Assembly: GCA_022791455.1 (NCBI GenBank)
Contig: JAAVZC010000014.1
Location: forward strand, 145,119 to 209,118
Length of the DNA: 64,000 bases
Direction: 5' to 3'
Source: Eggerthellaceae bacterium
GTDB lineage: Bacteria > Actinomycetota > Coriobacteriia > Coriobacteriales > Eggerthellaceae
The notes under the pieces are model-generated. The model saw only the letters and a list, made by a program, of their open reading frames with translations. It was not told where the DNA came from and did not search any database. Of this stretch, positions 15,826 through 23,922 are shown in pieces. The translations under genes and the position numbers were made by a program. Each line of letters begins with the position of its first letter. Positions within the stretch are counted from its first letter, which is position 1.

Positions 15826-16161
15826 ATGAGCAAGACAGAAGAGAATTTCGCGAAACGCGACCCGTTGGCGGCCGAGGAGCCAGACGTGCTGGAGTCCTCC
15901 GCGAGCGACCCGGAGTTCCCCGCCATGCAAGAATTCGAAGTGGATCGCGGCGGCCCGAAAGGCTCCACACGCAAGCATCCGGGGCTTTTGTGGGTGGTCA
16001 TCGCGCTCGTGGCCATTGCGGCACTCTGCGCAGCGTTCGCCGCCGCCGGCGATTGGTTCACGCCCAACCAAGCGGAAAAGGCGGCCCAGACCGAATTCGA
16101 GGAGCAAACGGTTCCCGAAGACCTGGGTGCCAACGAAGACCCCGAGGCTATGGCGAAGTAA
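15826..16161 (+). CDS. Single-pass membrane protein, unknown function
   Basis: A 111-residue protein starting at ATG 15826 (MSKTEENFAKRD) after GAGGAG; the track start at 15664 is spurious. An acidic N-terminal half is followed by one transmembrane helix (LLWVVIALVAIAALCAAFAAA) and an acidic C-terminus outside. No family recognised. Good codon use and ribosome site support it as real. It is followed by hairpins of a tandem repeat that can end the transcript. Confidence 0.65.
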   Translation: MSKTEENFAKRDPLAAEEPDVLESSASDPEFPAMQEFEVDRGGPKGSTRKHPGLLWVVIALVAIAALCAAFAAAGDWFTPNQAEKAAQTEFEEQTVPEDLGANEDPEAMAK

Positions 16162-16186
16162 TCCCACCGCCTTCGCACGGTTTCGT

Positions 16187-16397
16187 GCCATTCGGTGGCT
16201 TTTTGTGCCAGGCTCTGACCTGCGATGTTGGAAGTAATACCAGGTCAAATAGGCAGTTTTTCATGTCAGGAAAACGCGCCGAATGGTAGCCGCTCTGCCA
16301 TTCGGCGCGTTTTCTTGCCAGCCTCTGGCCTGCGGTGATGCGAGTATCACCAGCTCAAATGGGGATTTTTTCATGTCACAAAACGACGCCGAATGGC
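16187..16397. repeat. Two tandem copies of a ~110-bp structured unit
   Basis: Unit 1 (16187-16287) and unit 2 (16297-16397) repeat with a 110-bp period. Each begins GCCATTCGG and ends GCCGAATGG and carries a TTTTTCATGTCA segment and an internal CTG(A/G)CCTG...CCAG(G/C)TCAAAT hairpin. Adjacent ends form CGCGCCGAATGG / CCATTCGGCGCG followed by TTTTCT, a strong terminator at about 16275-16312. No gene is present in this gap; the track ORF at 16283 is read-through of the repeats. Confidence 0.8.
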
Positions 16398-16404
16398 ACG
16401 ACCA

Positions 16405-16962
16405 CTACCATTCGAGGGGCATTTCCACCTCGAACGAGGGGGGCTGCCAGGCCACCACTTCCCCGGCAGCCAGGCTGGCGGGCACATCTATCAGCCGCTG
16501 ATTAGCGGAGCCGCGGTACAGCAGCCCGAGCGACTTCTTGTCCTTCTCGAAGCGACCATCCACCAGCACGTCCAGCTGCGCCAGCAGCTCCCCCACCGCC
16601 GGCCGCTCGGCCGTCAGCGCCTGCAGCTGCTCGAAGGTGTAACCGGAATAGGACCACAGGTTGTAGCCCTCTTCCCGAAGTTGCGCCGCCAACGCCGCCA
16701 GCGCTTCCGGCTGCTCGAAGGGCTCGCCACCGGAAAGGGTCACGGAGCGCACCAGCCCGTTCCCGTGAATCTGATCCAGAATCTGCTGCAGCGTCATTTC
16801 CGTGCCGCCCTCGTCCGGCCAGCTCTTCGCGTTGTGGCACCCTTCGCAATGATGCGAGCACCCTTGCACAAATAGCGCATAGCGCAGCCCCGGCCCGTCC
16901 ACAATGGAGTCCTGGGCCGTTCCGAACACGCGCACAATCATCTGGCTCTGATCTTCAGTCAT
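16405..16962 (-). CDS. nrdG: Anaerobic ribonucleoside-triphosphate reductase activating protein
   Basis: Radical SAM activase of 185 residues. CSHHCEGCHN is the CX3CX2C cluster motif of NrdG, preceded by DGPGLRYALFVQG and followed by the SAM-binding LSGGEPFEQPE. It generates the glycyl radical on NrdD using S-adenosylmethionine. It is separated from nrdD by a divergent XRE regulator gene rather than joined to it in one operon. Confidence 0.95.
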   Translation of the reverse strand: MTEDQSQMIVRVFGTAQDSIVDGPGLRYALFVQGCSHHCEGCHNAKSWPDEGGTEMTLQQILDQIHGNGLVRSVTLSGGEPFEQPEALAALAAQLREEGYNLWSYSGYTFEQLQALTAERPAVGELLAQLDVLVDGRFEKDKKSLGLLYRGSANQRLIDVPASLAAGEVVAWQPPSFEVEMPLEW

Positions 16963-17125
16963 GGCAATCCCAAATTTCCGTAAGGTTTACAGCCCACCTA
17001 TTGTAAGGCCAACCATCGCCCCCGCCCCCAACCGCCAAAAAATCCACGCGCGCGCCATCCCCCTCCCCCGTTTTCTTCGGCCGTTATCAATCGTTGCTTG
17101 AAGCAACGGGCGGTTGACCCTATCA

Positions 17126-17139
17126 TGAAGTTCACTTCA
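17126..17139. promoter_or_regulatory. Dyad upstream of the XRE regulator
   Basis: TGAAGT-TC-ACTTCA is a perfect short palindrome 64 bases before the regulator start; a second dyad GTTGCTT-G-AAGCAAC lies at 17093-17107. Either could be an autoregulatory operator. Positional inference only. Confidence 0.35.
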
Positions 17140-17202
17140 GGCAAGCAATTGACCTGCGAAAACTTCCGCAACCCTGCGCCCGACCGCAACGAAGGAGAAC
17201 TC

Positions 17203-17574
17203 ATGATTGGCGACAACATCCGAGCCCTGCGCGAAGACGCCGGCCTCTCCCAAACCCAACTCGCCGAGAAACTTCACGTCGTGCGCCAAACCGTCTCGAA
17301 GTGGGAACAAGGTAAGTCAGTCCCCGACGCCCAGATGTGCAAGGCCATCGCGAATGCCCTCTCCATCCCCGTGGCAGATCTCTTCTCGGAAAAAGAGACT
17401 GCCCGAGATCATGACGACATGATCATTCAGCTAGGACTCATCAACGAGAAGCTGCAGCAGCAAAACGAGAGCCGATCCGCTTGGGAAGGAGTCATTTCCC
17501 GAACTATCGCCGTTTTTCTCTCGATGCCTCTCGTGGCTTGGCTTCTCGCTGCGTTCACTTCGTGCACTCAGTAG
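17203..17574 (+). CDS. XRE-family regulator with C-terminal membrane helix
   Basis: A 123-residue protein starting at ATG 17203 after GAAGGAG. The HTH_3 domain (residues ~5-60, SQTQLAEKLHVVRQTVSKWEQGKSVP) belongs to the common Firmicutes/Actinobacteria XRE type. A short linker with predicted coiled coil precedes one C-terminal hydrophobic segment (IAVFLSMPLVAWLLAAF), so it is probably tethered to the membrane. It sits between nrdG and nrdD, divergent from nrdG and convergent with nrdD, but a role in their control is only suggested by position. Confidence 0.82.
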   Translation: MIGDNIRALREDAGLSQTQLAEKLHVVRQTVSKWEQGKSVPDAQMCKAIANALSIPVADLFSEKETARDHDDMIIQLGLINEKLQQQNESRSAWEGVISRTIAVFLSMPLVAWLLAAFTSCTQ

Positions 17575-17605
17575 CCGCGCACGAAAGCCGTGCGCTACAT
17601 GCAAA

Positions 17606-17633
17606 AAGAGAGCCGCTCGGGGGCGGCTCTCTT
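17606..17633. terminator. Bidirectional terminator between XRE gene and nrdD
   Basis: AAGAGAGCCGC pairs with GCGGCTCTCTT around a short loop, with an A-run on the left, serving the two convergent genes. Confidence 0.8.
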
Positions 17634-17659
17634 GATGGTTGGTGGTTGCTGACCGGCGG

Positions 17660-20014
17660 CTACTCGGCGGGGGTGATGTCGTGCTTTACTCGGTCGGCTT
17701 CTTCGGCGCGCTTGGCGTCGTTGAAGCGGTCGAGGGTGCCTACCAGGTAGCCAGTGATGCGGCGGATGCGCTCGAAGGGCTGGTTATGGGCGTCCTCGGA
17801 GCGACCGCACTTGGGGCACACGTCCTCGATGATGCCGTTGTAGCCGCAGACCGGGTCGCGGTCCACCGGGTGGTTCACGGAGCCGTAGCCCATGCCGCAG
17901 TCCTTCATGTAGCGGATAACCGCCTCGAAGGCCTCCAAGTTCTCCGTCGGGTCGCCGTCCAGCTCGATGTAGCTGATGTGACCGCCGTTGGTGAGGGCAT
18001 GGTAGGGCGCCTCGGTGGCCACCTTGTCGAAGGCGGAGATGTTGTAGTACACCGGCACGTGGAAGCCGTTGGTGTAGTAGTCGCGATCGGTCACGCCGGG
18101 GATGGAGCCGTAACGGGCGCGGTCCATGCGCACAAAGCGGCCAGACAGGCCCTCGGCGGGCGTAGCAATGAGGGTGTAGTTCATGCCGCGCTCGCGGGAG
18201 ACGCGGTCGCAGTAGCTGCGCATGTGGCCCACAATCTCCAGGCCCAGGCGCTGCGCCTCGGCGCTCTCGCCGTGATGCTTGCCGGTGAGGGCCACCAGGC
18301 ACTCCGCCAGGCCGATGAAACCAGTGGTCAGCGTGCCGTTCTTCAGCACTTCACGCTGCTCGTCGGTGTTCTTCAGGTTCTCGGAGCCAATCCACACGCC
18401 CTGGCCCATGAGGAACGGAGCATTGTACACCTTCTTGCGCGCCTGAATCTCGAAGCGCTCGTCCAGCTGACCGGTCACCAGCGCCAGCTTGGAATCAAGC
18501 AGGTCGAAGAACAGATCCAGGTCGCCCTTGGCGCGGATGGCCAGACGCGGCAGGTTGATGGAGGTGAAGGACAGGTTGCCGCGGCCAGGAGTGACTTCCT
18601 TGCTGGGGTCGAACACGTTGCCCATCACGCGGGTGCGGCAGCCCATGTAGGCGATCTCGGTCTCCGGGGTGCCCTTGTAGTACTGGGCGTTGAACGGCGC
18701 GTCCAGGAAGCTGAAGTTGGGGAACAGGCGCTTGGCGGAGCAGCGCATGGCCAGCTTGAACAGGTCGTAGTTCGGATCCTCCGGGTTGTAGTTCACGCCT
18801 TCCTTCACGCGGAAAATCTGCACGGGGAAGATGGGGGTCTCGCCGCCGCCCAGGCCGCTTTCCGTGGCCAGCAGCATGTTCTTGATGACCATGCGGCCCT
18901 CGGAGGAGGTGTCCATGCCGTAGTTCACCGAGCTGAAGGGCGTCTGGGCGCCGGCGCGGGAGTGCATGGTGTTCAGGTTGTGCACCAGCGCCTCCATGGC
19001 CTGGAAGGTGGAGCGGTCGGTGTCGCGCTCGGCGTTCTTGTGGGTGTAGCGCAGGATGGTGTCGCACACGGCGTCCTCCACGCCCGCCTCCATGAGGCCC
19101 GCCTTCACGCAGTCGTCGAACTCGGGATCGCGGTCCAGGCAGGCGATGCGGCCGGTTTCCGCCTCTACGTCGGCCAGCAGCTTCTCGGTGAAGGAGCGCT
19201 CGTCGGCGATGTCGGTCAGCAGGTCGATGGCCTCGGCCAGGTGCTTCTTGAACAGGCGATGGTAGGTCTTGCGCACGCCCTCGGCCAGGCCGTAATCGAA
19301 GTCGCACACCGACTGGCCGCCGTGCTGGTCGTTCTGGTTGGACTGGATGGCGATGCAAGCGAGGGCCGCGTAGCTGGAGATGTCGTTGGGCTCGCGCAGC
19401 ACGCCGTGGCCGGTGGAGAAGCCGCCCTTGAAGAGCTTGCGCAGCTCAATCTGGCAGCAGGTGGTGGTGAGGGTGTAGAAGTCCATGTCGTGGATGTGGA
19501 TGTCGCCTTCGCGATGGGCGCGGGCGTACTTCGGGTCGATCACGCACATCTCGTAGAACTGCTTGGCGGATTCCGAGCCGTACTTGAGCATGGTGCCCAT
19601 GGCGGTGTCGGCGTCGATGTTGGCGTTCTCGCGCTTCATGTCGGAGTCGGCCGCCTTGGAGAAGGTGATGTCCTTCAGCGTCTTGATGAGGCGGGAGTTC
19701 ACGTCGCGCACGCGGTTGCGCTCGGCGCGATAGAGGATGTAGGCCTTGGCGGTCTGCACGAAGCCGGCCTCGATGAGGGTCTCTTCCACCAGGTCCTGCA
19801 CGCCCTCAACGGTGGGGATGCCCTCGATGGCGCCAGCGTTCAGCTTCTCCACCACGGTGCGGGCGATCTCCTCGGCGGTGGCGCGATCCTGCATAGCGGC
19901 ACAGGCAGCGAACGCCTTCTCGACCGCATCCGTAATCTTCTCCGGATGGAAAGCCGTTGTGCGTCCGTCCCGTTTGATAATCATCTCCACCATTGCCCGC
20001 ATGTCCTTCCTCAT
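17660..20014 (-). CDS. nrdD: Anaerobic (class III) ribonucleoside-triphosphate reductase
   Basis: Glycyl-radical enzyme of 784 residues that makes deoxynucleotides without oxygen. An N-terminal ATP-cone (KRDGRTTAFHPEKITDAVEKAF) provides allosteric control, then the ten-stranded barrel core, the C-terminal zinc site (CGYNGIIEDVCPKCG) and the radical glycine near residue 755 in RRITGYLVGTLDRFNDAKR. Several Met codons cluster at the start (20014, 20002, 19993, 19984) without one decisive ribosome site; the longest is used. A NrdR-like palindrome lies about 170 bases upstream. Confidence 0.96.
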   Translation of the reverse strand: MRKDMRAMVEMIIKRDGRTTAFHPEKITDAVEKAFAACAAMQDRATAEEIARTVVEKLNAGAIEGIPTVEGVQDLVEETLIEAGFVQTAKAYILYRAERNRVRDVNSRLIKTLKDITFSKAADSDMKRENANIDADTAMGTMLKYGSESAKQFYEMCVIDPKYARAHREGDIHIHDMDFYTLTTTCCQIELRKLFKGGFSTGHGVLREPNDISSYAALACIAIQSNQNDQHGGQSVCDFDYGLAEGVRKTYHRLFKKHLAEAIDLLTDIADERSFTEKLLADVEAETGRIACLDRDPEFDDCVKAGLMEAGVEDAVCDTILRYTHKNAERDTDRSTFQAMEALVHNLNTMHSRAGAQTPFSSVNYGMDTSSEGRMVIKNMLLATESGLGGGETPIFPVQIFRVKEGVNYNPEDPNYDLFKLAMRCSAKRLFPNFSFLDAPFNAQYYKGTPETEIAYMGCRTRVMGNVFDPSKEVTPGRGNLSFTSINLPRLAIRAKGDLDLFFDLLDSKLALVTGQLDERFEIQARKKVYNAPFLMGQGVWIGSENLKNTDEQREVLKNGTLTTGFIGLAECLVALTGKHHGESAEAQRLGLEIVGHMRSYCDRVSRERGMNYTLIATPAEGLSGRFVRMDRARYGSIPGVTDRDYYTNGFHVPVYYNISAFDKVATEAPYHALTNGGHISYIELDGDPTENLEAFEAVIRYMKDCGMGYGSVNHPVDRDPVCGYNGIIEDVCPKCGRSEDAHNQPFERIRRITGYLVGTLDRFNDAKRAEEADRVKHDITPAE

Positions 20015-20184
20015 AGCGCGTCTTACGTTAAAGAGGGGCGCGACCTATCCTTCAATCGCGCCCCAACATATATGGTCTTGAGCAAACATTTGAACTGACT
20101 TCCACCTTTACGGGTTTTATCAGTTCACACGGGAAACCTACGATTTTCACTCACAGGTTTTCCACAGAGAATATACCAACTTAT

Positions 20185-20200
20185 ACACAACATGTTGTGT
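20185..20200. promoter_or_regulatory. Candidate NrdR box upstream of nrdD
   Basis: ACACAACATGTTGTGT is a perfect 16-bp palindrome resembling actinobacterial NrdR boxes. It lies just upstream of a minus-strand TATATT -10 box, where a repressor would act. A second related dyad (GTACATATAGTAC, from 20220) is about three helical turns away, as is usual for NrdR pairs, though the match is weaker. Confidence 0.55.
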
Positions 20201-20312
20201 TGGCCTCTCTGTTTTGCGCGTACATATAGTACATCACAGCCACACGAACACAAGGGAACAAATTGTGTTTTTCGGGAACGGAAAAGAACAGAAAAGATTT
20301 TGGTTTGCCGCA

Positions 20313-20355
20313 AGATCCTTCGACTCCGCGGCTGCGCCGCTCCGCTCAGGATGAC
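20313..20355 (-). repeat. Dispersed palindromic repeat, family 1, single copy
   Basis: AGATCCTTCGACTCCGCGG...CTCAGGATGAC, minus orientation, in the gap between nrdD and the helicase operon. Confidence 0.75.
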
Positions 20356-20363
20356 AAGGGGTA

Positions 20364-20490
20364 GCGGCCGCGCCGGACGGAGGGTGGAGCGAGGTTAAGC
20401 CAAAGGAGGGAGGAGATCCACTCGGGCGAAGCCCGAGTTAGCTCCGACCGACGACGCATCGAGCGGAATCCCTCCGGCCGGCGCGGCCGC
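20364..20490 (-). repeat. Large GC-rich stem-loop element after the SNF2 gene
   Basis: The ends (20364-20384 and 20470-20490) pair over 21 positions with one mismatch. The interior contains a CTCGGGC-GAA-GCCCGAG hairpin and a GGAGGGAGGAG tract. It begins eight bases after the helicase stop codon. Not a classical terminator (no T-run); possibly a mobile palindromic element or a 3'-end stabiliser. Confidence 0.6.
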
Positions 20491-20497
20491 GGACAGG

Positions 20498-23400
20498 TCA
20501 GTCCTCCAGCAGGTCGGTGAGGAGTTCGGGGGTTAGGGTGGTGAGGGCGTCGCCTGTGGTGGCGCCGATGAGGGAGTCCGCCAGTTCCGCCTTCATTTGC
20601 TGCAGCCGCATCATGCGCGCCTCGATAGTGCCGGCGGCAACCACTTGGCACACGTTCACCACGCTGCGTTGGCCGATGCGGTGGGCGCGGTCGCTCGCCT
20701 GCGCCTGGGCCGAGGCGTTCCACCAGGGATCGGCGTGGATCACCTGGGTGGCGGCGGCCAGGTTCAGCCCCACCCCGCCCGCTTTCAGCGAGATGAGGAA
20801 CACCGGCACCTCGTCGCGGTTGAAGGCCTCTACCAGTTCGGCGCGCTGCTTCTTCGGCGTGGAACCGGTGATGATGTAGAACGGAGCGCCCTTCGCGCGC
20901 AGGTCTTCCGCCAGCCGATCGAGGAAGCTGGTGAACTGGGAAAACACAAGCGTTTTCTGGCCGGCGTCCACCGCGGCGCCGATGCGCTCCAGGATGGCCG
21001 CGCGCTTGGCGGAGGCGCCGTAGTAGTTCTCGAACACGAGCGCCGGGTCGAGCGCAATCTGCCGCAGCCGCGTGAGCTCCGCCAGCACTTCCACTGTTTT
21101 GAATTCGCCGCCGTCGAGCCCCTTCACCTCGTAGCCGTAGCGGCGGGCTTTGCGCGTGTTCTTCTGCAGGTTCAGCCGCTCCCGCAGGCTCTGCTCAGCG
21201 GCGGCGTAGAGCTTCCGCTGCTCCCCTTCCAGCGCCACTTCCAGCACCGTTTCCAGTTTCGGCGGCAGCTCGCGCAGGACGTCGCGTTTGCGACGACGCA
21301 GCACGAAGGGCTCCACGCGCGCGGAAAGGCGGGCGAGCGCGTCCTCGTCGCCGCCGATGATGGGGGCCTCGAAGCGCTCGCGGAAGCGCATGGAGGTGCC
21401 CAGGAAGCCGGGCATGAGGAAGTCGAAGATGGACCAGAGTTCGGCGGGGCGATTCTCCACCGGTGTGCCGGTAAGGGCTAGGCGGCGTGGCGCTTGCAGA
21501 CGTCGGACGGCACGGCTGGTCTTGGTGGCGGCGTTCTTTATATAGTGGGCCTCGTCCAGGATGACGGCGAAAAGCGGCTTCGCCTCCCAGGCCTGAGCGT
21601 CGGCGCGCAGCAGGTCGTAAGAGGTGACGAGCACCTGGGCGTCGGCGCTGCTGCGGATGGCCTCCCGCTGGGCCGGCGTGCCCACCGCCGCTTCCACCCG
21701 CATTTCCGGGGCGAAGCGTGCGAACTCCGCCGTCCAGTTGTAAACCAAGCTGGCAGGACACACGATAAGGGTGGGATATCCTTCGACTTCGGGCTGCGCC
21801 CTTCGCTCAGGATGACAATGGGAAAAGAGGCCAGAGGGGTCGAGGGCGGGAGAATAGAGCGCCGCAAGCAGGGCGATTACTTGGAGGGTTTTACCGAGGC
21901 CCATTTCGTCGGCCAGGATGCCGCCGAAGCCCATCGCCCAGAGCGTTTGCAGCCAGCGGAAGCCGGCTTCCTGGTAGGGACGCAGCACGCCGCGCAGGTT
22001 CGACGGCAGCGGCAGCAGCTCCCCTTCCGCAGGCGCGCGGAAGTGGCCGATATAGTCCGCGAAGCCCTGTTCGCGATAAACGCCGTCCAGTTCTTGATCC
22101 AAGTAGAATGCCTGGTAGGTGGGCAGTTCCACCCGGCCTTCGCGCACATCTTCCATCGACAGGCCCAAATCGGCCACCAGCTGCGCCAGCCCGCGGTCCT
22201 CGAAGTTCTCCAGGCTCACGAAGCTGCCGTCGCTTAAACGGTGGAACCGGCGGTGGCGGCGATAGCTCTCCAACAGCGCGAACATTTCCGGCACCGACAC
22301 ATCATCGGAGGAAACGTCAAGCGCCACCAAATCGCCCGCCAGCGACAGCCCCAGCTGCAGCCGCGGCGGCCGGGGGCGGATAAGGCGGTCGAAGGCAGGC
22401 GTGGTGTACACCTCTCCCAGCGCACGGAACTGCGCAAGGCCGTGAATCAGCAGGTCGGCCGCGATGTTTTCGGACGACAGCGGCAGCACGCCGGTGGGCG
22501 GGAAGTAGTCCAGCAGCAACTGCAAGGCGCGCGCCTCACCTGCCCGGTTACGGTAGAAGCGCTGCCCCTCCACTACCGGCGGCGCGTCGGCAATGCCTGC
22601 CACCACCGCCTGGCCCGGCGGCGCCTCCTCGGCCGCCGCCACCAGCCCTTCCGGCGCAATGGCCAGCAGCACCACGTTCTCGCCGTAAAGGGCCTGGGCA
22701 TCCACCTGGATGGCCCCGTCCACCACATCGAACGAGAATTGCAGGAGCAGCGGATCGGGGCGGAAACGACGCAGCGACTCCGGCGGCCGCACCGCCAGCT
22801 CCCGCTCCAACGCCGGCAGCAGCGTGGCGCCGAACAGGAAGGCGTCGTCGCGGGCCACCACCAAATGGCCGCCGTTGTCCTTCAGCGCTTGGAGCATGTG
22901 CACCAGCGGCGCCGATTCCGGCGGCATCAGATAGAACCCGTCCTCCAGCAGCAGCGCGCAGCCGATACCGGAGATACAGCCTTCGAACTCCTCCAGAGCA
23001 GTGATTTCGAAATCGCCGTCCGCCTCGCGGATCTCCAGAAAGTCGGCAGGCGCCGCTTCGCGCACCTCCACCGTGGAGCGGCGGGGGCGGGAATAATCTT
23101 CGCAATCGAGATCGATATGGCGGCCCACCTGGGACTTCAGGAACCCCACCAGCTGATCGGGGGAAAGGGGCATCAGTCGCTTGGCGCCGGGAAGCGACTG
23201 CCCGCTCCCACGACGGCGGGCGACGGCAAATGCGGGCGCCCCTTCTTCGCCATCGTCGAAGGGAAGGGGGTCTCCCAGCGAACTGCCCTGCCCGAGCGTT
23301 GCCAACAGCCACTGCACCAGAGGACGGCTGGCCTGGTCAAACGCCTCCAGCCCGTGGGTGAACGCCAGTCCTTTGCCGTAGGCGAATCGCTCGCCGGCCG

Positions 23401-23599
23401 CCACGCGCTGAGCGAGCTGCCGCGGCGCCTTCACCACGTAAGAATTCTTCCCGTCGCTCACCGCCAACCGCAGCGAAAACTCGCCGCAGTCCAGCACGAG
23501 CGTCGGGCACAGCGACACTAAACCTGGCGTTTGCTGCTGCAGTTCCTCGGCGCTGGCCATCAGCCGTTGGAGCGCCGGCGTGGTTCCCCGCTCGATCAT
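20498..23599 (-). CDS. SNF2-family DEAD/DEAH helicase-like ATPase
   Basis: About 1033 residues. An N-terminal half of unknown fold carries a SNF2 N-terminal-associated region and is followed by the Swi2/Snf2 core: motif I DEMGLGKT, motif Ia PTLIVCPASLVYNW, motif II ILDEAHYIKN, motif III LALTGTPVENR and motif VI ASDRAHRIGQRS. Such proteins remodel protein-nucleic acid complexes; the RapA/HepA-like bacterial group is linked to transcription or repair. Between motifs I and Ia about 25 extra residues (including HCHPERRAQPEVEGYP) are encoded by a family-1 repeat. Start is ATG 23599; the track's TTG six bases earlier is less likely. Third gene of an operon. Confidence 0.92.
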   Translation of the reverse strand: MIERGTTPALQRLMASAEELQQQTPGLVSLCPTLVLDCGEFSLRLAVSDGKNSYVVKAPRQLAQRVAAGERFAYGKGLAFTHGLEAFDQASRPLVQWLLATLGQGSSLGDPLPFDDGEEGAPAFAVARRRGSGQSLPGAKRLMPLSPDQLVGFLKSQVGRHIDLDCEDYSRPRRSTVEVREAAPADFLEIREADGDFEITALEEFEGCISGIGCALLLEDGFYLMPPESAPLVHMLQALKDNGGHLVVARDDAFLFGATLLPALERELAVRPPESLRRFRPDPLLLQFSFDVVDGAIQVDAQALYGENVVLLAIAPEGLVAAAEEAPPGQAVVAGIADAPPVVEGQRFYRNRAGEARALQLLLDYFPPTGVLPLSSENIAADLLIHGLAQFRALGEVYTTPAFDRLIRPRPPRLQLGLSLAGDLVALDVSSDDVSVPEMFALLESYRRHRRFHRLSDGSFVSLENFEDRGLAQLVADLGLSMEDVREGRVELPTYQAFYLDQELDGVYREQGFADYIGHFRAPAEGELLPLPSNLRGVLRPYQEAGFRWLQTLWAMGFGGILADEMGLGKTLQVIALLAALYSPALDPSGLFSHCHPERRAQPEVEGYPTLIVCPASLVYNWTAEFARFAPEMRVEAAVGTPAQREAIRSSADAQVLVTSYDLLRADAQAWEAKPLFAVILDEAHYIKNAATKTSRAVRRLQAPRRLALTGTPVENRPAELWSIFDFLMPGFLGTSMRFRERFEAPIIGGDEDALARLSARVEPFVLRRRKRDVLRELPPKLETVLEVALEGEQRKLYAAAEQSLRERLNLQKNTRKARRYGYEVKGLDGGEFKTVEVLAELTRLRQIALDPALVFENYYGASAKRAAILERIGAAVDAGQKTLVFSQFTSFLDRLAEDLRAKGAPFYIITGSTPKKQRAELVEAFNRDEVPVFLISLKAGGVGLNLAAATQVIHADPWWNASAQAQASDRAHRIGQRSVVNVCQVVAAGTIEARMMRLQQMKAELADSLIGATTGDALTTLTPELLTDLLED
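21778..21816 (-). repeat. Family-1 palindromic repeat inserted in-frame in the SNF2 gene
   Basis: ATCCTTCGACTTCGGGCTGC...CTCAGGATGAC matches the intergenic copies and keeps the helicase reading frame open. It falls between conserved motifs I and Ia, in a surface loop by family alignment. Confidence 0.75.
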
Positions 23600-23611
23600 G
23601 GGCAACGGCCG

Positions 23612-23920
23612 CTAGACGACGGTGCCGTACACCTGGCCCCAAGCGTGGCCGGCAAGGGCGGAATTCAGCTGGGTGCACAGGCGGTCGCGGGTGTAGTTGC
23701 CCGGCGGCAGCAATCGCACGATGCGCAGCAGGTCCTCCGGCAAGTCCGCCGCTTCCGCCGCCAGAACCACGTCCAGCCGTCGCACTTCGGGCGGGTTCAC
23801 CATGGCGGCGATGATCTCCTCTTTCGTGTCGCCCACTTCGTACAGCCCGTCCACAATGCTTTGAAGGGCTCCGTAGTAGGGGCTGCGCTCGTAGTTGGTG
23901 CCGGAATGATCGCGGGCCAT
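23612..23920 (-). CDS. Hypothetical protein, 102 residues
   Basis: Opens MARDHSGTNYERSPYYGALQSIVDGLYE and is helical and acidic throughout, with a Pro-Gly break (LLPPGNYTRDRLCTQLN). No family recognised. It starts two bases after the stop of the methyltransferase-like gene and ends 12 bases before the helicase start, so it is in their operon. Confidence 0.7.
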   Translation of the reverse strand: MARDHSGTNYERSPYYGALQSIVDGLYEVGDTKEEIIAAMVNPPEVRRLDVVLAAEAADLPEDLLRIVRLLPPGNYTRDRLCTQLNSALAGHAWGQVYGTVV

Positions 23921-23922
23921 GG

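Noticed and set aside
16283-16501. 72-residue ORF in the tandem repeat
   Set aside because: It lies in the duplicated hairpin units and overlaps the nrdG end; no ribosome site.
17639-20098. 819-residue plus-strand ORF opposite nrdD
   Set aside because: Shadow of nrdD; composition is repetitive Val/Gly/His/Ala and no motif is present.
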